Shown: positions 17,500-27,418, counted from the stretch's first letter. The stretch is DNA of 64,000 nucleotides from Sediminicola sp040566555 (GCF_040566555.1 NZ_JBEWYP010000002.1:533068-597067), one strand, 5' to 3'. Notes: a model not told the origin generated them from the sequence alone. Translations and numbers: made by a program.

Positions 17500-20184
17500 A
17501 TGAAACAGATTTTTATTAAGAAAACAATGGTGTTATTTCTACTATGTGTTCCAACACTTATAATGGCGCAATCCGTTATAAAGGGTACAATAAAGGACGC
17601 ATCTACAGGAGAAGTATTACCTGGAGCCAATGTTGTGATTAAGGGGACAACCCAGGGTACAACAGCCGATTTTGATGGTAATTTCACAATTGAAATAATG
17701 GATTTTCCTAAAACTCTTGTTATTTCATCCGTTGGATATAAAACCGTTGAGTTGAATATTACCAATGATAATTTTATACAAGTTTCATTGGAGGAAGGAG
17801 TAGCTCTGGATGAAGTAATACTTGTTGGAAATAGATCAAAACCAAGAACAATTTTGGATTCTTCAGTTCCAATTGATAATATAGGTGTTGCAGAATTGGT
17901 TAATACTGGACAGCCTACCGTAGATAAAATGTTGACCTACAAAGTACCATCATTTAACTCTACCAATCAAACAATTTCAGATGCTACAGCACATTTTGAT
18001 CCAGCTGATTTAAGAGGATTAGGGCCTAGTAGGACGTTAGTTTTGGTAAACGGAAAAAGAAAAAATCAAAGTGCCTTAGTTTATATTAACGATACACCTG
18101 GAAAGGGAGAAGTTGGTGTGGATTTGAAAAGTATCCCTGCAGCTGCCATAGAACGTATCGAAGTATTAAGAGACGGTGCCTCAGCGCAATATGGATCTGA
18201 TGCCATTGCGGGAGTAATCAACATGGTATTAAAAAATAATGTTGAGTTTACGACAGTTAATGTTAAATCTGGCATTACTACTGAAGGCGATGGTTTTAAC
18301 CTTGGTGCTGATATAAACTCATCACTTTCTATCGGGGAAAATGGAGGTTATTTGAATTTGACCTTTGGGTATTACCAACAAGAAGAAACGAATAGAGCGG
18401 GTACACCTGGAGAGGATGTATTATTTGGAGTCGCAGCAAATGACCCCACTTGGGGAGATTGGCTTTCAAGGAATCCAGATTTAGGTATGACGGTAGGTCA
18501 GCCAGAATTAAAGAAAGGAGATGCATTTTTTAACGCAGGGGTTCCTTTTAAAAATGGAAAAGGTAAATTTTACACCTTTGGTGGAATGACTTATCGGGTC
18601 GGAAAAAGTTTTGCATTGTATAGAGCACCATATTGGGTGGGTGATCCTTTCAATTTGCTACATGAACCTGGCACTGAATACCAAGGTTTTCAACCTACTT
18701 TTGAAACTGATATCAGGGATAATAACTCTACAGTTGGGGTCGAATTTGATCTATTGGGCTTAGATGTGGATTTGAGCGGAACTTACGGTAGAAATGCGGT
18801 GGATTACGAAGTCAATAATTCGTTGAACCCAGCCTTAGGCGCATCAAGTCCCACTTCATTTGATGTTGGAGCATATACTTTTAGTAATACCTTGGCAAAT
18901 TTAGATTTTTCTAAGAATTTTGGACAAGCAAGCATTGCATTTGGTGCCGAATTAAAAAATGAACGATTTACCGCTGAGGCAGGTGAGCCAGCCTCTTATG
19001 CGGGAAGCGGTGCACAATCATTTCCAGGATTACAACCAAGTAATGCTGTTGAAGCCTCTAGGGATAATTATGGGGTTTATGGAGATTTGGAATGGGAGCC
19101 AACAGATAAATTTTTGATTGGAGGCGCAATTAGATATGAGGATTTTAGTGATTTTGGCGATAATACTTCTTGGAAGGTAAGTAGTAGATATTTATTGGGG
19201 GATAAAAAGGGAGCATTAAGGGCTTCTTATAGTACAGGTTTTAGGGCTCCTTCATTACATCAGATCTATTTGAGTAACATCCAAACTTTGGTTTCGGGTG
19301 GAACTATCTCCAATCAAGGAACATTCAATAATGTTGATCCCGTAATTAGGGAAGGTTTGGGAGTACCACAATTGACAGCAGAAACCTCTAAGAATATTTC
19401 TGCAGGTATTACCTTTAAACCAGTATCAAATTTATCCTTATCTGTAGATTATTACAATGTAAAGGTTGATGATAGGGTACTGTTTACTGGGGAAATTGGG
19501 TTTGATGGTGATGATAATAGCACTAATCCTGTTGAGCAAATTCTTTTGGACAATTCTATTACAAGTCTAAAATTCTTTGTTAATGCGGTTAACACCAATA
19601 CTTCCGGGGTAGATTTGGTTGCCAATTACAGAAACTTGGAAATGGGGAATGGAATGTTGTCATTGACCCTTGCAGCTAACTTTAACGAAACAACTATTGA
19701 AGGGGAAATTGACACTCCAGATTTGCTCGCAGCCAATGGTTATGAAATCTTTAATAGAAAAGAACAATCAAGAATTACGTCTGCTAGACCTAAATCAAAA
19801 GTATTGTTGGGAATTGATTATAATATAAGTGAATGGAATTTTGCTTTGAACAACACTTATTTTGGGGAAGTGTCCTGGCAGCATTCAAATAATGGTTTGA
19901 ACGGAGTAGACTTTGGTAATGGGCCACTTCCATTGGATGATGCCGCTTATGACCAGACGTTTTCTGGAAAAGTTATTACTGATTTGATAATTGGATATAA
20001 TTTTAGCGATAGAATATCTGGTAACATAGCGATCAATAATCTTCTAAACGTGTATCCTGATGAGATTGATACCAAAGGGGATTTTGTAACAGACTTAGGA
20101 GGAAGATTTAGATATCCATGGGAAGTGAGTCAGTTTGGGTTTAATGGAACTATCTTAAATGCAGGACTTACCTTCAAGTTTTAA
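17500..20184 (+). CDS. TonB-dependent receptor with carboxypeptidase-like N-domain
   Basis: Outer-membrane active transporter, 894 residues. The signal peptide ends ...LIMAQ (about residue 24). A CarboxypepD_reg-like domain (about 25-110; GTIKDASTGEVLPGANVVIKG) precedes the plug domain (RIEVLRDGASAQYGSDAIAGVINMVLK) and a 22-strand-type barrel ending in an aromatic (LTFKF). No SusD-like lipoprotein follows, so this is not a classic SusCD polysaccharide pair. The ligand is unknown; it stands alone, with its own terminator. The codon use looks more A/T-rich than its neighbours, but this was not measured. Confidence 0.9.
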   Translation: MKQIFIKKTMVLFLLCVPTLIMAQSVIKGTIKDASTGEVLPGANVVIKGTTQGTTADFDGNFTIEIMDFPKTLVISSVGYKTVELNITNDNFIQVSLEEGVALDEVILVGNRSKPRTILDSSVPIDNIGVAELVNTGQPTVDKMLTYKVPSFNSTNQTISDATAHFDPADLRGLGPSRTLVLVNGKRKNQSALVYINDTPGKGEVGVDLKSIPAAAIERIEVLRDGASAQYGSDAIAGVINMVLKNNVEFTTVNVKSGITTEGDGFNLGADINSSLSIGENGGYLNLTFGYYQQEETNRAGTPGEDVLFGVAANDPTWGDWLSRNPDLGMTVGQPELKKGDAFFNAGVPFKNGKGKFYTFGGMTYRVGKSFALYRAPYWVGDPFNLLHEPGTEYQGFQPTFETDIRDNNSTVGVEFDLLGLDVDLSGTYGRNAVDYEVNNSLNPALGASSPTSFDVGAYTFSNTLANLDFSKNFGQASIAFGAELKNERFTAEAGEPASYAGSGAQSFPGLQPSNAVEASRDNYGVYGDLEWEPTDKFLIGGAIRYEDFSDFGDNTSWKVSSRYLLGDKKGALRASYSTGFRAPSLHQIYLSNIQTLVSGGTISNQGTFNNVDPVIREGLGVPQLTAETSKNISAGITFKPVSNLSLSVDYYNVKVDDRVLFTGEIGFDGDDNSTNPVEQILLDNSITSLKFFVNAVNTNTSGVDLVANYRNLEMGNGMLSLTLAANFNETTIEGEIDTPDLLAANGYEIFNRKEQSRITSARPKSKVLLGIDYNISEWNFALNNTYFGEVSWQHSNNGLNGVDFGNGPLPLDDAAYDQTFSGKVITDLIIGYNFSDRISGNIAINNLLNVYPDEIDTKGDFVTDLGGRFRYPWEVSQFGFNGTILNAGLTFKF

Positions 20185-20203
20185 CCAATACTGATATTAG
20201 TTT

Positions 20204-20234
20204 AAAGAGTGCCGTTCATTGAACGGCACTCTTT
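20204..20234 (+). terminator. Terminator of the TonB receptor gene
   Basis: Perfect 15-bp inverted repeat AAAGAGTGCCGTTCA / TGAACGGCACTCTTT separated by one base, ending in a T run. The stem is unusually long. Confidence 0.85.
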
Positions 20235-20520
20235 TATTATCGTATGTATTTAGAAGTTTGCTAATGCACTCCAAGCTTCACTTAACGCAAACTAATGGTT
20301 CTCTAAATGTTGTGTGAAAAGTATTATTTTGTAAATTTAGTAGGCAATTGAGTTTGTGGTTTACTTTATATCATGCTAGGTATAAACTTTACTACAGTAG
20401 TTATGGTGAATGTTTTAGGAAATGGGAGTTAACTTAGCCTTATGCTCCAATGAAAAGGGAAGTCAGGAGTAAACTTAGTGGTGAACTAGCTAACAATACA
20501 AATACCAACCCTAACCTATT
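20235..20520. other. Orphan noncoding stretch ending in a terminator
   Basis: No protein gene seen on either strand. It contains a 13-bp near-repeat, GGAGTTAACTTAG (20425-20437) and GGAGTAAACTTAG (20466-20478), 41 bp apart, and runs directly into a rightward rho-independent terminator. Because the TonB receptor already has its own terminator at 20204-20234, a separate short transcript is likely. It shows none of the signature sequences of tmRNA, RNase P RNA or SRP RNA. Confidence 0.35.
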
Positions 20521-20548
20521 AGGCCCGATGTCCATATCGGGCCTTTTT
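20521..20548 (+). terminator. Orphan rightward terminator
   Basis: AGGCCCGAT / ATCGGGCCT 9-bp stem, 6-nt loop, followed by TTTTT. No annotated plus-strand gene lies between it and the previous terminator. Confidence 0.75.
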
Positions 20549-20587
20549 AGTTTCTATGGAATTGTTTTAAACATTGATATAAAAAAA

Positions 20588-20623
20588 TAGGGCAATACAT
20601 CTTTCTAAGATGGTATTGCCCTA
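20588..20623 (-). terminator. Terminator of the RND efflux operon
   Basis: TAGGGCAATAC / GTATTGCCCTA stem of 11 bp, extended by ATCTT/AAGAT with one bulge. On the minus strand it is followed by a 7-base T run. Confidence 0.8.
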
Positions 20624-20649
20624 TACTTTAATCCTTTAATATTTTACGG

Positions 20650-23600
20650 TTAATTTTTACGTATACCCCTGAGTTTTATTTTGAACCTGTAGGTTATAAA
20701 GAACAGTACGGGAACAATAATCAAAGTAAGGAAGGTGGCTACAATTAAACCATAGATCACCGTCCATGCCAAAGGTCCCCAGAAAATAACATTGTCACCA
20801 CCAATATATATGTTGGGATCAAATTCCGAAAACAAGGAAAAGAAATCTATATTCAGTCCTATAGCCAATGGGATTAGTCCCAAAACCGTAGTAATGGCAG
20901 TTAGAAGTACCGGACGCAATCTTGCCTTTCCTCCTTTTATAATAGATTCCCTGGCATCATCCCTGGTTAATAGGTCTCTATCATCCATAGCTAACTTTAC
21001 CTTTTTTCGATCTATAAGAATTTGGGTATAGTCCAATAACACCACTCCGTTGTTTACCACAATACCGGCCAAGGAAATAATTCCCATCATGGTCATCATA
21101 ATAACAAAGGGTTTTCCGGTTATGATAAGTCCGCCAAAAACGCCAATAAAACTTAAAAAGATGGCGATCATGATAATCGATGGTTTGGAAATTCCGCCAA
21201 ATTGAAATATCAAAATGAGCATAATCAGCCCCAGACCGGTAAAGAAGGCTCCGACCAAAAACTGCATTTGCTTGTTCTGTTCCTCAATCTGTCCGGTATA
21301 ATCTATATGAACATCTTGTGGCAAGGTCGTATAGCTTTCCATTTCCTTCTGTATTTCAGTTACAATGGCTGCGGCATCGGTAAATCCAGGCTTTAATCCA
21401 GAATAAACGGTAACCACCCTTTCATTGTCCCTGTGTTTAATGGCACTAAAGGAAGATGTGTTTCTTTGTGAAGCCACCGCGGAAACAGGAATTTCTTTGA
21501 TTTGTCCGTTTGCGGGATCCCTAAAAATAATATTTTGGTTAAAAAGGGCACTTTTGTCATATCTGTTCTGCTCATTAAAGCGAACGTTGATATTATAGTC
21601 CTCTCCATCCTTTTTGTAAATCCCTGCTTTTTCACCAAAAAGGGATCTTCTTAGCTGATTCCCAACCTGTCCTACTGCTACCCCCAATTCTCCGGCTTTC
21701 TGTCTGTCGACAACCACCTGCATGGAAGGTTTTCCTTTATTTACATCGATCTTCAATTCCTCAATCCCAGCAATATTTTTAGTATTGATGAAATTCCGCA
21801 TATCCTCTGCGGTATTGATCAACTCATCATAATCTTTCCCCTGTAATTCAATGTTGATAGGGTAACCGGCTGGAGGACCAGCTGCGTCCTTCTCAATGGA
21901 AATTGCTACCCCTGGATAGATGCCCTTAAGAGATTCCTGAATATTTTTCCTGAGCTCCTCTGTGTCCAATCCATTTCTGTATTTAAACTCCCGCATAGAG
22001 ACTGTAAGCTTACCTCGATGGGGCATTTCTGCTGCAGAGCCTCCATCTGTCTGTGGGTTCCCCGCACCTTCTCCTACCTGTGATACTGCCGATTCAACCA
22101 AGTAGTTGTTTTTACCTTTTGCATCGGTATATTTATCACTATTAATGATCGCATATACCCTTTTTTCAATATCATGGGTTAATTCATTGGTCTTTTCAAT
22201 GGAGGTTCCTTGAGGGTATTCTATGTAAACATAAATCTCATTTGGAATGGTATCCGGGAAAAATTCTATTTTAGTTCTCTGGGTGCTAATGGATACTCCA
22301 AAAAGCATAAAGGCACCTATAAGCATCGCCACCGTTACCCCGAAATACCAATACACATTATTTCCCCTAAGGGCATGCATCAATCGTCTTTCGTACCAAT
22401 TTTCAAAGCGTACCATGGTATTCTTTTGAAAATTGATGGCCCATCTTTTCAGAAAGTATTTGTAGATCCAGAACATGCCCGCTGTAAGGATTAAAACACT
22501 ACCCAAACCTCGGACAGTACCGCCAAATATTAGGATAAAGATTCCAAGTCCCCCCATGATGATACTCAGTCGTATCAATTGTTTAACAGTCAGTTCCTTT
22601 TCTCCAGTATCCATAAAATTAGAGACCAACATGGAATTCATGAATATGGCCACAAAAAGTGATGAACCAAGCACCACCGAGAGGGTGATCGGGAAATAGA
22701 TCATGAACTGTCCGAAGATTCCGGGCCATAATCCCAAGGGTACAAACGCAGCAACTGTAGTGGCCGTTGAAATAATAATCGGGAAGGCAATCTCTCCTAT
22801 TCCTTTTTTAGCGGCTTCGATCCGTGGCATGCCTTCATCCATGAGTCGGTATACATTTTCTACCACCACAATTCCGTTATCCACAAGCATCCCCAAGCCC
22901 ATGATCATTCCAAAAAGGATCATGGTATTTAAGGTATATCCCAGCCATGACAGGATCATAAAAGACATGAACATGGACATAGGAATAGCGAAACCTACAA
23001 AGAGTGCGTTTCTAAATCCTAGAAAGAACATTAGGACAGTAACCACCAAAATAATTCCAAAAATGATGTTGTTCACCAAATCATCCACTTGATTTAGGGT
23101 CCTGCCAGAAGAGTCATTTGCAATAGAAATCCCTAAATCAGTAGGGTAGTAGTTGGCTTTGGCATCTTTGACCATTGCCTTAATCTTATCCGAGGCTTCG
23201 ATCATGTTCTTGCCGGCTCTTTTCTTTATGTCCAACATCACCACACTTTCACCAAACTCACGGGCAAAGGTGGTCTTTTCCTCCTCAGAAAAGGTGACTT
23301 GGGCAATATCCTTTAAATAAACGGCGTTCCCATTTTCTGATTTTACTACAAATTCATTCAATTCCTTCGGGTCTTCAATCTCACCCAATATTCTAATCGT
23401 CCGTCTCTGACCGCTGGTCTTTAAATTCCCAGCAGACATGGTAACGTTGCCATTTCTGATCGTATTCAAAACATCATCAAAACTAACCTTGGCGGCCATC
23501 ATTTTATAAACGTCCACCGCAATTTCAACCTCCTTGTCCTGGGCGCCCCTTATATCCACTTGCTTTATTTCGGGCAGGTCCTCAATTTCATCCTGCATAT

Positions 23601-24123
23601 GCTCCGCAAATTCCTTCAGCTTTTCCACTGGGTAATCCCCGGTAAAGTTGATGTTCATAATGGGGAACTGCTCCGAAAGGTTCAAATCAAAAACGTTGGG
23701 GTCTACCTTGGCATTATTGAAAATAGGCCAGTCCTCAGTAGCCTTTTCGCTATCTACTTCATCTTTTACCTTCTGTTTTGCCGCCTCAACCGTAATTTCT
23801 TCATCAAACTCTACGGTGATTATTGAATAATCTTCCTGTGAGGTAGAGGTTATCTCTACCAAATTGCTGATATTCTTTAATTTATCCTCCAGGGGATCAG
23901 TTATTAAACGCTCAATGTCCTCTGCGGTATTACCTGGGTACAGCGTACTAATGTAAATTTTGGTTTCCTTAATTTCAGGAAAATCTTCCCTGGGCATGCC
24001 AAAATAGGAAGACAGCCCTATCCAAAGGAAGAGTCCTATCATAACATAGATTACACTTGGGTTTTCAATGGCCCATGACGATAATCCAAATTCCTTATCA
24101 GCGTTTTTTTTCTGCTTGCTCAT
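20650..24123 (-). CDS. RND-family multidrug efflux permease
   Basis: Inner-membrane proton-driven pump of the AcrB/MexF superfamily, about 1157 residues, somewhat longer than AcrB (1049). It shows the usual two-fold repeat: a helix near the N-terminus (ENPSVIYVMIGLFLWIGL), a large periplasmic loop, a block of six helices with the GMIMGLGMLVDNGIVVVENV motif, a second periplasmic loop, and a last helix block with the matching segment SLAGIVVNNGVVLLDY. The ATG at 24123 is chosen over the GTG at 24129, which abuts the adaptor stop. It is the last gene of tetR-tolC-adaptor-pump. Substrates are unknown. Confidence 0.94.
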   Translation of the reverse strand: MSKQKKNADKEFGLSSWAIENPSVIYVMIGLFLWIGLSSYFGMPREDFPEIKETKIYISTLYPGNTAEDIERLITDPLEDKLKNISNLVEITSTSQEDYSIITVEFDEEITVEAAKQKVKDEVDSEKATEDWPIFNNAKVDPNVFDLNLSEQFPIMNINFTGDYPVEKLKEFAEHMQDEIEDLPEIKQVDIRGAQDKEVEIAVDVYKMMAAKVSFDDVLNTIRNGNVTMSAGNLKTSGQRRTIRILGEIEDPKELNEFVVKSENGNAVYLKDIAQVTFSEEEKTTFAREFGESVVMLDIKKRAGKNMIEASDKIKAMVKDAKANYYPTDLGISIANDSSGRTLNQVDDLVNNIIFGIILVVTVLMFFLGFRNALFVGFAIPMSMFMSFMILSWLGYTLNTMILFGMIMGLGMLVDNGIVVVENVYRLMDEGMPRIEAAKKGIGEIAFPIIISTATTVAAFVPLGLWPGIFGQFMIYFPITLSVVLGSSLFVAIFMNSMLVSNFMDTGEKELTVKQLIRLSIIMGGLGIFILIFGGTVRGLGSVLILTAGMFWIYKYFLKRWAINFQKNTMVRFENWYERRLMHALRGNNVYWYFGVTVAMLIGAFMLFGVSISTQRTKIEFFPDTIPNEIYVYIEYPQGTSIEKTNELTHDIEKRVYAIINSDKYTDAKGKNNYLVESAVSQVGEGAGNPQTDGGSAAEMPHRGKLTVSMREFKYRNGLDTEELRKNIQESLKGIYPGVAISIEKDAAGPPAGYPINIELQGKDYDELINTAEDMRNFINTKNIAGIEELKIDVNKGKPSMQVVVDRQKAGELGVAVGQVGNQLRRSLFGEKAGIYKKDGEDYNINVRFNEQNRYDKSALFNQNIIFRDPANGQIKEIPVSAVASQRNTSSFSAIKHRDNERVVTVYSGLKPGFTDAAAIVTEIQKEMESYTTLPQDVHIDYTGQIEEQNKQMQFLVGAFFTGLGLIMLILIFQFGGISKPSIIMIAIFLSFIGVFGGLIITGKPFVIMMTMMGIISLAGIVVNNGVVLLDYTQILIDRKKVKLAMDDRDLLTRDDARESIIKGGKARLRPVLLTAITTVLGLIPLAIGLNIDFFSLFSEFDPNIYIGGDNVIFWGPLAWTVIYGLIVATFLTLIIVPVLFFITYRFKIKLRGIRKN

Positions 24124-24129
24124 GGACAC

Positions 24130-25299
24130 TTAGTTTATGATTTTTACTTTTTGACCATCTTTAACGCTTCTGGCTCCTTCTTTGATCACTTGGTTTCCAT
24201 CTTCTATTCCGGATAGTACTTCAATGAAGGCCCCTTGGGTCTTCCCGGTTGTAATAATTGTTTTCTTTGCAGTGGCCTCATTATCCGCATTTGGTTCCAT
24301 CGCTATATAAGCGTATTGCTCCCCTTCAGCATTTTCCGAAATAATGCTCTGTGGGATTAAAATGGCTTTTTCGCTGGTGTAGTCGTTGATGCGTACTTTG
24401 GCCGTTAAATTTGGTTTTATATTCCCATTTTTGTTGGGTACTGGGATCTCCACACTAAAAGATCTATTGCTGGGATTGATGAAATTTCCAGTCTGGCGGA
24501 TCTTAGTGATTACACTATCCCCTAATACAGGAAAGTATACTTGCGCCTCTTTCCCTTTGGAGACACTGCCCAAATATGTTTCTGGTACTTCTACATCTAT
24601 ATACATATCGGAAAGGTTAACGATACGGAATACTTCAGATCCCGGTCCTGGTGAAACCACGGTGCCTTGGTCTTTGATCACATTGTCGATAATTCCTGAA
24701 AAGGGAGCTCTAATGGATGATTTTCCCAATTGACTTTGAAATTGTTTCACGGCATTTTGCTGTGCCTCGTAGTTGGATTTGGCTTGAAGGTATTGTATTT
24801 CAGAGCCTATTTTTTGATCCCATAAACGCTTTTGACGTTCGAAAGTAGTTTTTGCCAATTCTGCCTGTGTTTTTAGCTGTGCCAATTGACTGCCCATCCC
24901 GCCATCGTCGATGGTGGCCAAAAGTTGTCCTTTGCTAACCTGCTGGCCTTTTTGAACATATACCTTTTGCAACGTTCCTGCCATTTCTGGATAGATCAAC
25001 ACGTTTTGTTTGGTCATTACGTCGCCTTGTAATTCTAAAAAGTGGTCAAATTTTTGTTCCTCTGCCTTAACCGTGGTGACCAACGGTAATTTTTCGTCCA
25101 GGTTAAAGGTCGCGATCACAGAATCTAGAAGCTTAATTTCTTGATCCGTAATTTTTAATTGCTCCGAAAGTGCACTCTTTTTAGCTCTCATGGCTTCAAC
25201 ATCCCCAGCTTCAATAAGGCTGTCTACGGTCTGTTGTTCATTATTGCCACAGGCAGAAAGAATAAGGGCGGTTACAAGGATGTAATAGATATTTTTCAT
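24130..25299 (-). CDS. RND efflux periplasmic adaptor lipoprotein
   Basis: Membrane-fusion protein bridging the RND pump and the TolC-type outer-membrane channel, 389 residues. The N-terminus is a lipoprotein signal (ILSACGNN, C17). Visible parts are a short coiled coil near 35-70, the split biotinyl-lipoyl-like domain (PEMAGTLQKVYVQKGQQVSKGQLLATID and SSIRAPFSGIIDNV) flanking an alpha-hairpin, then the beta-barrel and membrane-proximal domains. It is co-transcribed with its neighbours. Confidence 0.93.
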   Translation of the reverse strand: MKNIYYILVTALILSACGNNEQQTVDSLIEAGDVEAMRAKKSALSEQLKITDQEIKLLDSVIATFNLDEKLPLVTTVKAEEQKFDHFLELQGDVMTKQNVLIYPEMAGTLQKVYVQKGQQVSKGQLLATIDDGGMGSQLAQLKTQAELAKTTFERQKRLWDQKIGSEIQYLQAKSNYEAQQNAVKQFQSQLGKSSIRAPFSGIIDNVIKDQGTVVSPGPGSEVFRIVNLSDMYIDVEVPETYLGSVSKGKEAQVYFPVLGDSVITKIRQTGNFINPSNRSFSVEIPVPNKNGNIKPNLTAKVRINDYTSEKAILIPQSIISENAEGEQYAYIAMEPNADNEATAKKTIITTGKTQGAFIEVLSGIEDGNQVIKEGARSVKDGQKVKIIN

Positions 25300-25339
25300 T
25301 TTGAATTGTATTATAAATGGCTGTTTTTTGATTGATTTA

Positions 25340-26677
25340 TTAGTTGTTGATAATGGTTTCCAGTTCGGTTTTCTTATTAATAACCCCTACCATGGATTGC
25401 AGATATTCCTGCTGGGCTGAGTACAATTGTGTTTGGGCCTGTCTAAGTTCAAAACTTGAGGCCAACCCTTCAAAGTATTTGATCTGGTTCTTTTGTTCTA
25501 TACGTTCCGCCAATGCCAAATTAGCTTTGGAAGTGTCATATTGTTCTATGGAAAAAAGGTATTCACTTTTGGCATTTTCCAATTGTAGGCGGATATTTTC
25601 TTTGGCTTCCTCTAACTGGTTTTTCGCCTTATCTAGGGCAATTTTGGCCCTTGCAGTAGTAGCACTTCTTTTAAAGGAACTGAATATAGGAATACTTAGG
25701 TCAAACCCAAGAATGGACGAATCGAACCATTGTTGATCCCCATTAAAAAAATCAAAATTCTGACTAAAAGCTGTGGAGCCGTAATTTATAAAAGCATTTA
25801 AGGTGGGCAAGGCTCTGCTTTTTGCCAGTTTCAGTTCAAAAAAGCGTTGTTCGTTGAGGTTATAGGCCAATTTGTAATCTACATTGTTTTCCATGGTCAA
25901 CTCCTGATCCAATAACCTTAGGTCCATTTCTTTTTGGGTAAGTTGATCAAGATCTTCCTTTAAAAGCGTAGGTGTTGTTATGTCCAGTCCCATCACCAAA
26001 TTTAACATTTGAAGGGTCAGTTTCTCTAAACGGCGAGCATTGCGTAACTGGTTCTCTACAGAAGAAAGGGTGATCTGTAATTGGTCCACGCTTTCCTCAT
26101 CTCCCAGTCCATTTTCAAATATTTTTTTGGTTTCGTAGAGGTTTTTGTCAAGGGTTTCCCTGTTTTTCTCGAAGATTGCAACGCTTTCTTTGGCAAGAAG
26201 TACATTACCGTAGGCTTCTACCACGGCCTTGCGGACTTCAAGATCTGTTTTTTCTTTATTGTTGGCACTGTAACTGATAAACGCTTTTGAAGCCTGTACC
26301 CCAACTATATAAGACCCGTCAAAAATTTGTTGTTTTAACGTTGCCGTGGCACTTGCCGTTTGTTGTTGTCCAAAGATAATGGGAGTGAATGTACCGGGTT
26401 CACCACCAAAAAACTCCGCAGGAATAAGGGATACCGGTTGCTTCAATTGATTTTGGTAGCTCACTGCACCTTCAATTTGAGGAAGTCCCCCAGCAATGGT
26501 CTCCCACTTTTGTTTTTGTGCATCTATAATATCCTTGTTCGCATTAATCGCCTTATAATTATTTTCTAAAGCATAGGCCACTGCTTCCTCAAGTGAAAAA
26601 CTTGGTGCTGCCTGCTCTTGTGCAAAGGCGGTGAAGCTTAGGATTATTGCTAAGGAGGTTAGTATAAACTGTTTCAT
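25340..26677 (-). CDS. TolC-family outer-membrane efflux protein
   Basis: Outer-membrane channel of the tripartite pump, 445 residues. It has a signal peptide ending ...SFTAFAQ and two OEP repeats rich in long helices (e.g. ARAKIALDKAKNQLEEAKENIRLQLENAKSE; see the C-terminal third), characteristic of the TolC periplasmic tunnel. Its ATG directly abuts the tetR stop codon (TAAATG), so translation is coupled to the regulator. Confidence 0.92.
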   Translation of the reverse strand: MKQFILTSLAIILSFTAFAQEQAAPSFSLEEAVAYALENNYKAINANKDIIDAQKQKWETIAGGLPQIEGAVSYQNQLKQPVSLIPAEFFGGEPGTFTPIIFGQQQTASATATLKQQIFDGSYIVGVQASKAFISYSANNKEKTDLEVRKAVVEAYGNVLLAKESVAIFEKNRETLDKNLYETKKIFENGLGDEESVDQLQITLSSVENQLRNARRLEKLTLQMLNLVMGLDITTPTLLKEDLDQLTQKEMDLRLLDQELTMENNVDYKLAYNLNEQRFFELKLAKSRALPTLNAFINYGSTAFSQNFDFFNGDQQWFDSSILGFDLSIPIFSSFKRSATTARAKIALDKAKNQLEEAKENIRLQLENAKSEYLFSIEQYDTSKANLALAERIEQKNQIKYFEGLASSFELRQAQTQLYSAQQEYLQSMVGVINKKTELETIINN

Positions 26678-27283
26678 TTATTCGTAATTTGAATTGATTA
26701 AAGCATTTAGTATTTTTCTTCCCTTTGGGGTGACAATTCCGCGAAGATGGTATTCCAAAAAATCGTCCATTAGAAGGTTGATTGGAAATTGGTCTGACGG
26801 GAATATTTCCTGGTCTTTTAGACTGGTTACACCAGAGAAGTATATCCTACCAATAAAGTCAACGTTGATATTTTCACGGTAAATTCCTTCTCCAACTCCT
26901 TTTTTTATATTGTCAACTATGCATTCTTCCATGATCTGGAATTGCTTTTTTCTTAGGGCTATAAAAATTTTCGGATAGTACTTCTGTAATTGATATTCCG
27001 TGGAGCCCCTTTCGTCATGCAAATGTACCATGACCATTTTTTTGATCTCGTAAAGTTCTTCAATGGGATTTTTTTTAAGAACTCTAATGCAGTTGATGTT
27101 TTCTGCTATTTTATGGAAGACGTACATGGTACATTCCTCAACCAAATCGGTCTTGTTGTTAAAATGAATGTAAATAGTCTTTTTTGAAATCCCCATTTCA
27201 TGGGCGATATCATCCATGGTTACACTCTTGAATCCCAGTTTCAAGAACAATTCGGACGATTTTTCTAAGATTGTTTCTCTCAT
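26678..27283 (-). CDS. TetR/AcrR-family transcriptional regulator
   Basis: Dimeric repressor, about 201 residues. The N-terminal helix-turn-helix is clear (VTMDDIAHEMGISKKTIYIHF, residues about 20-40); the rest is the helical ligand-binding/dimerisation domain. A TTG four codons upstream could open the frame, but it lies inside the -7 promoter element, so the ATG at 27283 is preferred. It is the first gene of the efflux operon and almost certainly autoregulates it through the inverted repeat at 27306-27333. Confidence 0.93.
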   Translation of the reverse strand: MRETILEKSSELFLKLGFKSVTMDDIAHEMGISKKTIYIHFNNKTDLVEECTMYVFHKIAENINCIRVLKKNPIEELYEIKKMVMVHLHDERGSTEYQLQKYYPKIFIALRKKQFQIMEECIVDNIKKGVGEGIYRENINVDFIGRIYFSGVTSLKDQEIFPSDQFPINLLMDDFLEYHLRGIVTPKGRKILNALINSNYE

Positions 27284-27292
27284 AATTGGCTG

Positions 27293-27323
27293 CAAATATA
27301 GTTATGGAAACTTTAAAAACAAA
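27293..27323 (-). promoter_or_regulatory. Promoter of the tetR-efflux operon
   Basis: On the minus strand TTTG (27323-27320), a 19-bp spacer and TATATTTG (27300-27293) form a full match to the Bacteroidota TTTG-N19-TAnnTTTG promoter. It ends 9 bp before the tetR ATG. Confidence 0.7.
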
Positions 27324-27342
27324 AAAAGTTTCCAAAGTTTCA
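27306..27342. promoter_or_regulatory. Probable TetR operator
   Basis: Perfect inverted repeat GGAAACTTT-N10-AAAGTTTCC (27306-27333) lies across the spacer and -33 of the operon promoter. A third half-site, AAAGTTTCA (27334-27342), follows directly. A repressor here would block RNA polymerase. Confidence 0.65.
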
Positions 27343-27418
27343 CATGGAATAAAGCAAAACGAAGGAAAGGCACTCTTCTTAATCGCCTTTAAGTATGTGT
27401 CAATTTATTGTTTTGGCG

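Noticed and set aside
17481..17765. Minus-strand 94-codon open frame opposite the start of the TonB receptor
   Set aside because: Antisense to the signal peptide and CarboxypepD_reg-like domain; no supporting promoter or motif.
17500..20184. SusC/SusD polysaccharide utilisation locus
   Set aside because: The TonB receptor has no SusD-like lipoprotein or glycoside hydrolase next to it and ends at its own terminator.
20235..20548. tmRNA, RNase P RNA, SRP RNA or 6S RNA in the orphan stretch
   Set aside because: None of their conserved core sequences could be found; it is left as an unassigned noncoding candidate.
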